Shown here piece by piece: positions 1 through 10,900 of a stretch of 64,000 bases of DNA. Source of the stretch: Micractinium sp. NFX-FRZ (taxonomy: Eukaryota > Chlorophyta > Trebouxiophyceae > Chlorellales > Chlorellaceae); NCBI GenBank assembly GCA_029339195.1, contig JAPTJF010000105.1, positions 87,737 to 151,736 on the forward strand, in the 5' to 3' direction. Below the pieces are notes generated by a model. It was not told the origin of the DNA. It ran no database searches and saw nothing but the letters and a program-made list of their open reading frames with translations. Numbering within the stretch: the stretch's first letter is position 1; every line of letters begins with the position of its first letter. The position numbers were made by a program, and so were the translations under genes.

Positions 1-374
1 CGAGCCCGTGGCTGGCGTCGCAATGCGGCCCCCGCTGGTGCGCCTGGCCTGCTGGCTGGCCTTACCAGCCGTCTTGTGCACGCATGCATGCTCCCCAGCG
101 GCGACCCCACTGGCGCTGCTGTGGGCGGTGCCATGCCTGCCACCCTGCCGCTTGGCTGACACGGCGCTGCTTGCGGGCGCGGCCTGGCATCGCGCCTGCT
201 CATTCGCCGGCTCGCCCCAGCAGCTGGCCGGACATGTCCACGGCTTCACTTTTGCTGGTTGCCCGCTGGCCCGTTTGGGGTGCCTCAATGCCGTCTGTTC
301 ATGCTCAACAACCAGCGTTGCGCCTTCACACAGCGCGTCCTCCCGCCCTCGCGTCCCGCTCCGCTCTGCCGCAG

Positions 375-1208
375 GTGCCCCCCCAGCCTGGGCAGGTGCT
401 GCTGGGCTACCAGCTGCTGCAGCCCGCCCCCGGTTTCTGCCAGTGCGACGGGCTGTCTGCTGCAGGCTTGATCTCGGGTAGGCGGGCGGGGGACACGGGG
501 CACAGGGGATGGGCATGCTGGCAGCAGTGTAGTGCCGGCGAGAGGCCCACTCGTGGGCGCATCCTCTTTTGTGCCCCCATGGATTCGGGTGTGGGCGCAG
601 CTGGGGTGCTGCCTTTCCAACACCAAGCAGCCGCTGCCACCGTGGCTGTGACAGCACCTCCCATCCAGACGCCTGCTGTCCCTGCTGGCCCCACCCTCTG
701 CGCTTCGCTCTACATGCCCCCTGCCTGCTTTGCGTGCCCCCCACAGTAGAAACGCCGGCCTCAGCGTTCTCTGCCAACATGTCTGCGGTGGTGACCTGAA
801 TGACCTCACGCCAACCCCTAGTTTGACTGCTTGTCGCCTGCCACCCCCGCCCTCCCACCCCCCTGCAGTCATCCTGCTCATCTTCATCTTCTGGCCCCTG
901 GCCTTCATCCCGTGCCTGGTAAGCCGAGCGGGCACCCCTCAGGAAGCGCCGCCCGCCTTGCACTTGCCGTGAAACATATCATCACGCTCCTCGCCTCCCT
1001 GGCTCATTGTTGCCGCCGTCCTCTCACCTCCTCTTCGACCTGACCCCTTGCCCCCGCCCCCCTGCTGCCTGCCTGCCAGATGCCCGAGTGCTTCGAACCC
1101 GTGCAGGTGCCGGTGTATGGCTGGCTGCAGCCGCCGCCACAGCAGCAGCAGCCCGGCATGTACTCGGCCCCGCCGGCGGCGGGCCCGCCGGGCTACCCGC
1201 CCGCCTGA
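375..1208 (+). CDS. Small membrane protein, C-terminal part (5' exons not identified)
   Basis: Three exons join in phase: 375-477, 869-918 and 1080-1208, giving the last 93 residues and a TGA at 1206-1208. The first listed exon starts after an acceptor AG at 373-374, so the start lies in unrecognised upstream sequence or left of the window. The protein has a Cys-containing stretch (GFCQCDG), then one strongly hydrophobic segment (ILLIFIFWPLAFIPCL), then CF..VQVPVYG and a Gln/Pro/Gly/Tyr-rich tail. A hydrophobic segment ending in WPL..IPC and followed by a Cys suggests a single-span membrane protein with a cytosolic Pro-rich tail. I do not recognise the family with certainty. The tail ends GYPPA, and the DNA coding for it founds the tandem repeat described next. 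Confidence 0.6.
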
Positions 1209-1420
1209 TGTGGCTACCCGCCTGCCTGATGCGGTTACCCGCCCGCCTGATGCGGCTGCCTGCCTGCCTTGGGGCTGCCACTTGCCCGCCTGAGTTGGGC
1301 ACCCGCCTGCCCGCCTGATGTGGCCACCCGCACACCTGGCGTGGCCACCGGCCCGCCTGACGTGGCTACCTGACCGCCTTTAATGGCTACCCGCCCGCCT
1401 GATGTGGCGCCTGGCTGGCT
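1191..1420. repeat. 21-bp minisatellite starting on the stop codon
   Basis: About ten degenerate copies of a 21-base unit (consensus GGCTACCCGCCCGCCTGATG plus one base) run from the last codons of the upstream gene through its 3' untranslated region. The first copy encodes the terminal GYPPA and its TGA stop. Later copies at about 1212, 1233, 1254 and 1277, and again at about 1383-1404, keep the TGATG core. Confidence 0.85.
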
Positions 1421-1596
1421 TCACGTGCAGCGGCTGTGGTGCAGTCTTTCCAGCGTTCCACCCCTGAGGCGTGCACAGCACGGCGTAATGAATAATGAAT
1501 GCCCCTGCCTGCTGCGCCATTCCGTCTGTATATCTCTCGTTTCCCCGTGCTCCCCCCTTGCTTGGCCCCGTCTGCATGCATTCACAGTAATAGCCA

Positions 1597-1755
1597 TTAC
1601 AGATTCGGCCTTGATGGCCAGGCCCCACTCAATAAGATTCGATCCGCAGACGGCAAGCTGATGCCGCTACGATTGGGTGCACGCTGCGTGTGCTGTGCCA
1701 ACGGCAACTGGCACAGCACACCTGCTCGTGCCAGCACCGTCATGAGCCTCTGTAA
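1597..1755. terminator. Overlapping convergent polyadenylation signals
   Basis: A TGTAA motif on the + strand at 1751-1755 lies about 545 bp after the stop of the small membrane protein. A TGTAA on the - strand (TTACA at 1597-1601) lies about 385 bp after the stop of the methyltransferase-like gene. TGTAA is the usual chlorophyte poly(A) signal. If both are used, the two transcripts overlap tail to tail by roughly 150 bp. Confidence 0.45.
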
Positions 1756-1983
1756 CAAGCGGCCCCCTCCTTTGCCGTGGGACAACTGTTGCACAGCTGC
1801 TGGCGCAGGCAGCAGCACAGCAGCGAGGTGAGTGGAGAAGACACTACGACACCCTACAGAAAAGAGGCGCATGAACCCAGCCCTGTCCTGCGCCACCACA
1901 GTGCAAGCCGCAGGCGTTCTACAGGGGCACTGGGGAGCTCTGCCAATGCCGCACTCCCCGGTGCAGCACTGCCAAGCGCATGC

Positions 1984-4900
1984 TCAGCACGCCGCCGCCT
2001 GGGCGGTTGCTCCCGGCTGAGCGGCAGCCGCTCGCTCCCGCTCCTGCTCCTGCTCCCGCTGCTGCATCATCTCTCGCTCCTGCTCCAAATCCTCTGCTGC
2101 CCTCTCTGCTGCCTGTAACTGCTTCCAGGCTGCCTGCTCCTCCGCCTGCAGAGGGGCTCAAACGGGGGGCGGGCCGGGGGGGACAGGTGGGGGGAGGAGG
2201 GCGGGAGAGGAAGGCTGGGCAACACAGCTCAGGCCTGCCATTGTGCCCGAGCAATCCTGCGAGCTCTGCTGGCGGATCCGGGCCTGGCATTTGAGTCTTG
2301 GTGCGCTGCAACACCTGCAACCGACCGCCAAGAGCGTGTGCAAGTAGGAAAGTGGCACGCCGTGGACACGCAGGACACCAGCCAGAGAATGCTGATGCTG
2401 GCCATCACCTGCAGGCCGCGCAGCGCAGCCAGCAGGCGCGGCTCCTCGCGCATGCGCCGCCGCCGGGCGGCCTCGTACCGGCGCCGCACCTCCTCCAGCT
2501 GCGAAGGGCACACACACACACATCACATCACATCGCATCACATCACACAGGCACGTGTGCCCCGGGGACACGGGTTCAGCTGGGAAGCTGCCTGGGAGCC
2601 AAAGACAGCCACACAGCGGGCGCAGCACACTAAGGAGCAGCTGCCGAGAAGGTGGTGTGAGACGTGAGCAGCTGCTGAGGAGGTGGTGGGCCACACCATG
2701 GGGCCTGAAAGCCCCCGCAGCTCCTGTCACAACAAGCAGGCTGCGGTCGCCGCATGGGCTGGCAGCAGCAGGGCTGGTTGCACAGCACAGCTTGCTTGGC
2801 AGGCCGGCTTCTGAGAGGTGGTGGGCTCAGCCGGGGCTCAACATGAGGTCAGCAAGTCTGCCCAGCCACCAGGCGCGGCTGCAGGCAGCGCGCCGCATCA
2901 GCGAGCAGCAGCCAGTGTGCCAGGCAGCCAGGCAGCCAGCCAGCCGTGTGGCCCCTACCTGCTGCCGCCCCTGCTCCTCGGCCGCACGGTTGGACAGCTC
3001 TCGGGCGGCTGCCAGCATGACTGGGTCGTTGGGGGCCAGAGGGGGCACCTGCGGGGCACAGCGGGGCACAGCACAGCGCAGCACAGGGGCAATGCGTGTG
3101 ATGATTGGGCCGGCCCAGGGCGCGGCTGAAGGCAGGCTGAGTTGTGGTGATGCGGCATGTTGGTGCACTGTGCCGCCATCTCTTGCCATTGTACCATGTA
3201 TCTGCTGCAGACCGAGCAACGTAGCACACGTTGTCTCGTAGTGCCCGCACCTGCCCGGTGTTCATGACCTGCGGGCCCAGCCCCAGCCCCGCCAGGTAGG
3301 CGCGGTTGGCGGCAATGCGCGCCTGCCGCGCCAGCTCCAGCGCCGTCAGCACCTGCGGGGCGGGCAGCCCATGGGCAGGCAGGAGCAGCGACATGATGGC
3401 ACGGCAAGCAGCAGGAGCACAGCGTGGTGCCGCAAGGCCGGCCCTTGGTCCCCTCTGGACAGCTGTCCAGCTACCGTGAGACATGCTCCCGCTCCCCCGC
3501 TTGCAAGTCACCCAAAGCAGGACACCGTCACCAAGCCACCCCCCCCCCGCCTCTCCTTCCCCATCCCTACCACCACCACTTCCCACCATCAACATCATCT
3601 GCCCTGCACCACCACAACCAACACGGTCATCACCCATCACCCCCTCCCCACCTGCCCTCCCCCCTCCTGCTCCTCCGAGTCCAGGCTGATGTTGCGGGGG
3701 GGCAGCCGCACCAGCTGCTGCAGCGTGGCCGAGCACACCACCTGCAGACACAGGAGGGCGGCAGAGGCGTGTAGGTTCACAGGAATCGGTGCTTCATGTC
3801 GGGGCAGGGACCGCAGGCAGGCAGGCATCCGTGTCCACCCAAAACCTGCCTCCGGCACCAGCCTCCCCCGTCCACCTCTGAAGGCGGGCGGGCAGGCACC
3901 AGGCAGGCGGGCACCAAGCAGGCAGGCAGGCAGGCACCAAGCAGGCAGGCAGGCGGGGCAAGGAAGCAGGCAGGCAGGCGCGGCCGAGCAGGGCCAGTAC
4001 AGTGTGCCCCAAGCACCTCAGAGGCAGGGGGCAGCGGGTTGGGGATCACTGGGGGCGGCGCCGGCGGAGGCAGCGGCGGCGGCTTGGCCCGCCGCTGCGG
4101 CTGCGGCTGTGCGGGCGCCTGTGGCCCAGCTGTTGCACCTGCTGCCTGCTCCTGCGGCTGCTGCTGCTGCTGCTGAGGGTGCTCATGCTGCCCCGCAGGT
4201 GCTGCTTGTGCTGCTGCCTGTGGCACTGGTGACGCTGCCTGAGCGGGCTCCGGTGCTGGTTCTGCTGAAGCTGCCGGCAGGAGCCACTCCAGCGGCGGGT
4301 GAGGCGGCAGAGGGGCACCCATCGGCAGCGCACGAGTCTGGGTTTGTGGGAGTGGCACCATGAAAGGTGCTGCCTGCATCATGCCTGCGCCAGCAGGGAC
4401 GAATGCAAGGGCGCCGCCTGCGTGCAGCAGCGGTAGCGTCGGCTGCTGGCCCGGCTGGCCCTGCTGCTGTTGGCGCAGCAGCAGCTGGTGCTGGTGCATC
4501 CACTGCATGTATGCTGCCAGCTGCTGCTGCTGCAGCTGCTGTGGCAGTGTTGCTGCCCCTGACGGGGCCAGCATGCCAGCTGGCAGTGCCCCACGCGCCT
4601 GCCCGGCCTGCGGCAGCTGCAGAAACAGCAGCGGCCGGGGTGCTGCCGCCGCCGGCAGCACGGGTGTCGCTGCAAGAAGCGGGGCGTGCCCTATGGGCTG
4701 GAAGGCGGGCGGCAGTGGGCGCATCAGCGTGGCTGGCCGGGGCACTGTCGATGCTGCTGCGGGAGCAGGTGCTGACATTTGTGCAGCCGGGATTGGCGCT
4801 CCGGTTGGGGCTGCTGCTGGTCTGGCCGGAGCTGCCGCTGCCACTGCTGGCACCGCTGCTGGAGCTGCTGCCATTGTGCTGCACCGAGGCGGCAGCACAG

Positions 4901-7900
4901 GGCCCAGTGCCTGCTGCGTCGGTGGCGGAGCCGTCAGGGGCGGTGGGCGGGGCGGGGACAGGGACGTGGGCGAAACACAGTGAGGGCTGCCGCAGCTGCC
5001 ACCACCACCGCTGCCGCCTCCACTGCCGCTGCCGCTGGGCCTGGGAGAGAACGGCTGCGGGCGGCGCTGCCCAGCACCGGCCAGGGGCGTCTGCACGGCA
5101 CCGCTGCCGGAAGCTTTGGCTGCTCCTGATGCTGCTGCAGCAAGCGTCACCGGGCACGGCATCAGCGCCGCCGCTGCTGCTGCTGCCGCCGAAGATGGCG
5201 CTGCTGCTGCTGGCGCTGGCGCCGGTGCCTTTGATGTTGGCGCCAGCGTCGACAGAGAAGGGGGAACCACTGGGGTTGTCTGCACCGGGATGCAAAGAGG
5301 CTGTGCTGCCGCCCCCTCCTCCTCACTGCCCGAGCCGGCGGCAAGGGGACAGCTGCTGCACCCTGTGGAATCTCCGCCTGCCGATGCTACAGCAGCAGCA
5401 GCAGCAGTAGCAGCAGGCGCCGCTGCCGTCTCCTGTGCCGCTTTCCCGTGCCGCCCTGGCTCCTCCTCTTGCATTGCCGCCTCCTCTTCGTGCTTTGCCG
5501 GCTCGCCCTCCCCCTCCTGCGCTAGCTCCCCACCCTCAGCCTCCATACCGCAGGAAAGGAACGGGGAGCCGCTGGTCGCTCGGCTGCGGTCCCCACTTCC
5601 TGCTCCCTCAGCCCCTCCTGAGGCCGCCGCCTTGGCTGCTGCCGCCTCTGCTGCCGCCGCCCCTGCTGCCAGCCTCTCCTCCATCCCCTCCTCCTCCTCC
5701 TCCCCCGCAGATCCCGCCCAGTCAATGCCGCCGGCTGCATAGTGCCCGCCCACCAGCTCGTTTTTGGAGAGAGGCGTCTGGCAGCTGGTCAGGGGTGGCC
5801 TGCGGGGCGGCGGTGCAGGGAGGAGGTTGGGGGGGGGGGGGTCGGGGGGCGGGGGAAAGTGAAGCCAGCACACCCCCTCAGCATGCCGCAATCCTAGAGG
5901 ATGTGAAGGGTTGCACTTCACCTCAGCATGCTGCAATCCCACTCCACATCGTCGCCTAGTGCCTGCGCTGCCTGGAAACCCACGATGCGCCACTTGTCGC
6001 ACTTGCTGCACTGCAGGGGCAGAGAGGTGGCCAACAGGGGAGGAGAGGAAGTTGCAGAGGGAGATCCGAGGGAGACGAACACTGCACCATTGGAGAGGGG
6101 GTCTGAGGAGAGGAACAACACTGCTCCAATGCTGCGCAGGTGTGGCCGAGGCACAGGGTGCGCTGCAGGTTAGTATGTGGGCAGGCAAGGCGGGTGAAGT
6201 TGCAGCCCCGGGGCGGAGCTTGCGCACTGCGAGCGCTAGGCGTGCTGTGGTCGTGGGCTGCCGCGCCGCAGCAGGCAGTGCATTTGAGCCATAAGAACTT
6301 CGCCACCACAGCAGCCACAGCACGCCCAGCATCCGACCCGCTGGGCCCCTCTTGCCCCTCAGCCCTAGTGCTCCCTATGCTGCCGCCCCAGGCAAAGGTC
6401 TCAACCTCTAAACCGTGCACGCAGTTCCCCCTTGTGGCACCACCCCAGCCAGCCCAAAGCCCCTACCCCCGCGCAGCACTTGCCTGCACCCAATGGTCCC
6501 TGTGGTGCTGCGCCGCATACCCCCGCAGCCGGTCCAGCAGCGAGTGGAATTCGTTGGTCTGCGGGTGGTGGGAGAGGAGACAGGTGTGTGGGCACATGCC
6601 CATGGTGCGCTGCTCCGCCAGCTGGGCAACCGCCCTGGCCTTACCTTCCCCACCCCCTTTCCTGCGCTGCCTTGTTTGGTCCAGCCCCCGTGCCTCCCCA
6701 GCAAGATGCACTGCATCTCTGCCACTCCTAATCCCCAGCAAAGCAGCAAAGTGCAAGGTCTGTGCTGTAGCTTGCCAACATCGACACTGAACTGTGAAAC
6801 CCCGCCACAGCCACAAGCCAGGGCACCTGCATCATCTGCCGGTCACCACGGGGGGCCTGGTACTTCACTGCCGGTCACCAACTGAGGCGCACTGCCCTTC
6901 CGCGACTCCCCAGCGATATGCAGTGCATCTCTGCTGCTCCCGGGGGCCCCACCTGCATCATCTGTCGGTCCACCGGAATGTTGGGCTCCCCCATCGACTC
7001 AAAGGCGTCGTAGAAGCGGGAGTAGAGGGGGCTGCGGGAGGGAGAGTGTGTATGGGGGGGCAGAGCGAGCTTCACTGTGATGTGCCCAGCCAGGGCTTTG
7101 TGGAAAGGCGGGGGCTGGCAGGGGCTGGTGCCAGGAGAGAGAGGCAAGAGCGGCAGGCAGCGGGGCAAGGCGGGGGGTGAGGAAGAGCCAGGAACGATGT
7201 GGGTCGCGCAAATGGCTGCGTTGCAGGGCTTGGTGAGGGCGGACGGGTGCAGGGGCAGCCTTTTAGGGGTGGCAGTGACGCCCAGTTTTTTGCAGCGCTC
7301 CACCAGCTACTCGGCCACCCACACAGCACACACACACACACAAACCGACACACCACCCTGTCCCTCGTTACCGTGCATTGCTCTTTGGTGCGATGCAGAA
7401 GACGGCAATGCCAAACTGCAGGGGGGGGGGGGGGGGGGGTGGGCAGGAGGGAGGGAGGGGGAGAGGGAGGGGCAATGGATGTGTTGGTGCTTGGATGCAG
7501 ATGAGGAAGGCAGCCGTACTCTCCCCGTGTCATTTTCGCTGCTTGTTTGTCCCCTTGCCACAGGGCACAGGCAGCAGGCAGGCGGTCGTGCTGGTCGTGC
7601 AGCCAGGCAGGCAGGCGTTCGTGCTTGTCGTGCTCCTCACTCCAATGGGCGTCTTGTCGTAGTCCTTGAACCGAGCCGACAGGCGGCGCAACAGCACGCG
7701 CGGGTAGGGGCGCAGGCGCTGCGGTGGCAGGGTGGGGAGGGTACGGCGGTGGCATCATATTGGAGGCATGGGTGGGGTGGACGGTGGGGGGCAAGGCATG
7801 GAATGCTCATCTGTGTGGGCACTGCCCTTGCACACATGTGCTGTACAGGCAGGCAGGCAGCATGCGTTCAACAAAGCATCCCACGTCTGCTGAGAGAGCG

Positions 7901-10900
7901 TGATGCAGCACACCGCACGAGCACCCAGCCAGCATGCGCCTCCCACCTGAAAGTATCCCGTATGTGTCACACGCGGCGCACCCAGCACACAAACACCCAG
8001 CCAGCATGCGCCTGCCACCTGAAAGTACGCCGTCTGTGTCATATGCGGCGCACCCAGCACACAACCAGACAGCCAGCTCCCACCTGAAAGTACCCCGTGT
8101 CTGTGGAGTTGCGGCACACCAGCACCACCCCCGGCACCCCGCCGTTCTCGACCTCGTCGATTGCACGGTTCACAAACCGCCACTGGACCTGCGGGCAGGC
8201 AGGGCAGGGCGGGCTTTTCAGTACCTTTCGGGCCCCAGGGCGGGGTGCGTCTTGGTGCATGGGCGTGGCACAAAGTGGCAGTGGCGGGGCGGCAGGCAGG
8301 CAGGCGGGCAGGCAGCCAGACCCCTTCCCTGAGTGCCCAACAACATCAGCGCTGCGCCGCGCCGTGGTGTGCTGCGTTGGTCTGAGGCAACAAAACACAG
8401 TGACAGAAGCGTGCCACTGACAACAGATGCATGCCGCCTGACCTGTGCGCTGTAGTCTGGGTTCAGCAGCACATACATCCCCTCCCAGCTGTTGCTCAGC
8501 TTCAGCCCGTTGTCCTGCACACACCACCGTGGTGCAGAGGGGCAGGAATGGCGTGGGGTGCCAGGATGGCCGACGATGGCAGAAGCGTGGTGGGTGAGGC
8601 CAGGGGTGCAAGCGGAGTGCAGGCGTCATCCGCCACAGGTGGAGCAGGTGTGAAGCTGGCAGCAGCGCCCAGGACAGCCCCCGTGTCACCGCCAGTCTGT
8701 CCCCACTTTCCCCCCCGCCAGCCTGCTCCCTTCCCACTCCCACCTGCTTGTCGTACAGCTTCTCAGCGGGTATGTTTGGTGCCAGCTTGGAGTTGGTGCA
8801 GGGGTCCAGCAGGCCTGCGATGAACGGGCGCTCCGCCGTGGGGCGGGGCAGCTCAAAGACGCGGAAGCACGCCGCCTCCTGCAAGGATGGGGAGGGTGGG
8901 TACAAAGTGGGATAAAGAGCAGTCAAGGGCGCTCCGGCGTGGGGCGGGGCGGCTCTTAGAGGCGGAAGCACGCCGCCTCTTGTGGGCATGGTGTCGGGAT
9001 GGGTGGGCGGGTGGGTGGGGTTACAAGCGCGGAAGCGCTTTGCTGCGAGTCACCTTGGAGGTGGGGCAGCTTAAGGACACGAGAGCACGCCGCCTCCCCA
9101 CCATACAGGTGGATGGTGAGATGGGTCAGGTGGTGCACAGGCGGCACAGGTGTATGTCGCAAGCGCCGGCAGCCCCTGGCTGCCCTCATGGGTTGGCACC
9201 GGTCTGCCAAGGCGGCTGCTGCGCTCAACTCACAATGATCCAATCTGGAGTCAGCCCCATCCTGGCCACCTCCTCGCCGGCGCCCTCTGCTCCCGCCTCG
9301 CCGCCCTCGCCGCCCTCGTGCGTCGCTCCCACCTGCAGGAGGAGGCGACAGGGGGGCGGGTGCAGCTGCGGGGTGGGCGGCAGCAGAGGACGGCGGGGAG
9401 GAGTGCGCCCGCCGATGGCTCAGCGCTTCTCTCACCCCTCACCACAGCGCAGGCGCTGTCTACCTTCCGCCCTCCCTTCCCCACTGCCCTGCATCTCTTT
9501 GCCCGGCCCACCTGCTGCTCCTCCCCGCAGCAGGGGCAGGCCCAGGCGCCCCCCGGCAGCTCCGCCGCCGACACCGCCGGGTGGTGCAGGCACAGCGGGT
9601 GGAAGAGGCGGTCGCAGCAGCAGCACTCCAGGTCAGCACCCAGCTCCCTGGGCCAGGGTGGCAGGCGGGGTGGCAGGGTGGCAGGGTGGTCGTGGTTGGC
9701 AGGGACAAGGGAGAGGGACCACCGCAGGTGGCGGGGTCTTGGCATATGGTGGGTCCCTTTCCCCTCCTCCGTCCTTCACATGCACAGGTTGCGTTGTGGA
9801 GCCGCCAGCTGTGGGGGGGTGCCGCCCCCATGCGCCTCAACCATCACCCGATATCATGCCCCGACCTGCACGCACACACACAGTCGCCCCTCACCTGCAC
9901 AGGCTGCATGCAGCAGGGCCTGCCCTGCTCCGCGGGTACAAGGGTAAGGCAACACACATCTACGCATATACCCACACCCAAAACCCTACACGGTCGCCCC
10001 CCTCACCTGCACAGGTAGCAGTTGTCTGGCGCCTGCCTGCTCTGCAGGTATGCCTCATACAGGTGCACCATGCGCTGCCGCTCCAGCTCCGGGTCTGCAT
10101 GGCGTGACTTTTGGTAACACACTGATCAGCGCTTTTGTTCACTAAAGCTGGTGCAGGTGCACCGTGCGCCGCCGCTCCAGCTCCAGGTCTGCACGTGAAG
10201 GCGGGACGGTTAATCCGGGATAGGGAGGAGGGTGTCTGCCGGGCTGCCGGCTGAACTTTGGCACTTCTCTGTACGGCGGCAACGGACGCGCGGGCCGGGC
10301 GCCGACATCCCCCCGCACCAGGCGCTGCCGCCCCACTGCCAGGTACTGTTCAGCGCACCCCCCTCGCACCCAACCCACCTGCGTGCGCCCCCTCTAGCTC
10401 ATTCAGCACCAGCTCTAGCAGCCGCAGCCTGGTCCAACGTAATCAGGAGGGGGTGAAGGCTGGTAGAGTGTGTGAGAGTGCGTGTATGCGGCCAGCCTGC
10501 CCGCCCCCATTGCTCGTCACCCACCTCCTTATCAACCGCCTCCTCCTGCTTCACCCCGTGGCGAGCGCTGCACGACAGGCAGCTGGCAGCGGTGCTCCCC
10601 CCTCCCAATGCGCCCTGCCCCTTGCTCCCATGCCGCCCTGCCCCTGCCCAGCCCACTTGTTCTGCGAGCGCCCCAGGGAGCGCAGCTGGCGGTGCAGCTC
10701 CGCCTCATCGGCCGGCGGCACCTCGCAGTCCTCGGGCCGCACCCACGCTGTGCTGTGCTCGCCATAGTACCGCACCAGCAGCTGGCCTGGCAGGATGACG
10801 AGAGGGGGGAGGGGGTGCACGGAAGGGGTGGGAAGGCGGTGGAAGGGTCTCACCCAGGCGCTGCTGGTGCTCGGAAAGCGGCACCAGCGGATGCCCTGGG

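Noticed and set aside
3777..6332. Many long open frames on both strands across the Ala/Pro/Gln-rich exon
   Set aside because: GC- and CAG-rich sequence leaves several frames open; only the frame continuous with the CW finger is supported.
7195..7303. Possible exon reading ERCKKLGVTATPKRLPLHPS in the methyltransferase-like gene
   Set aside because: No acceptor/donor pair gives a compatible phase, whereas joining 7372 directly to 7031 keeps frame exactly and gives IAPKSNARPLYSRFYDAF.
10150..10194. DLELERRRTVHLHQL as a coding exon
   Set aside because: It stops at once and lacks the cysteines needed for the PHD finger; the homologous segment at 10007-10094 is complete.
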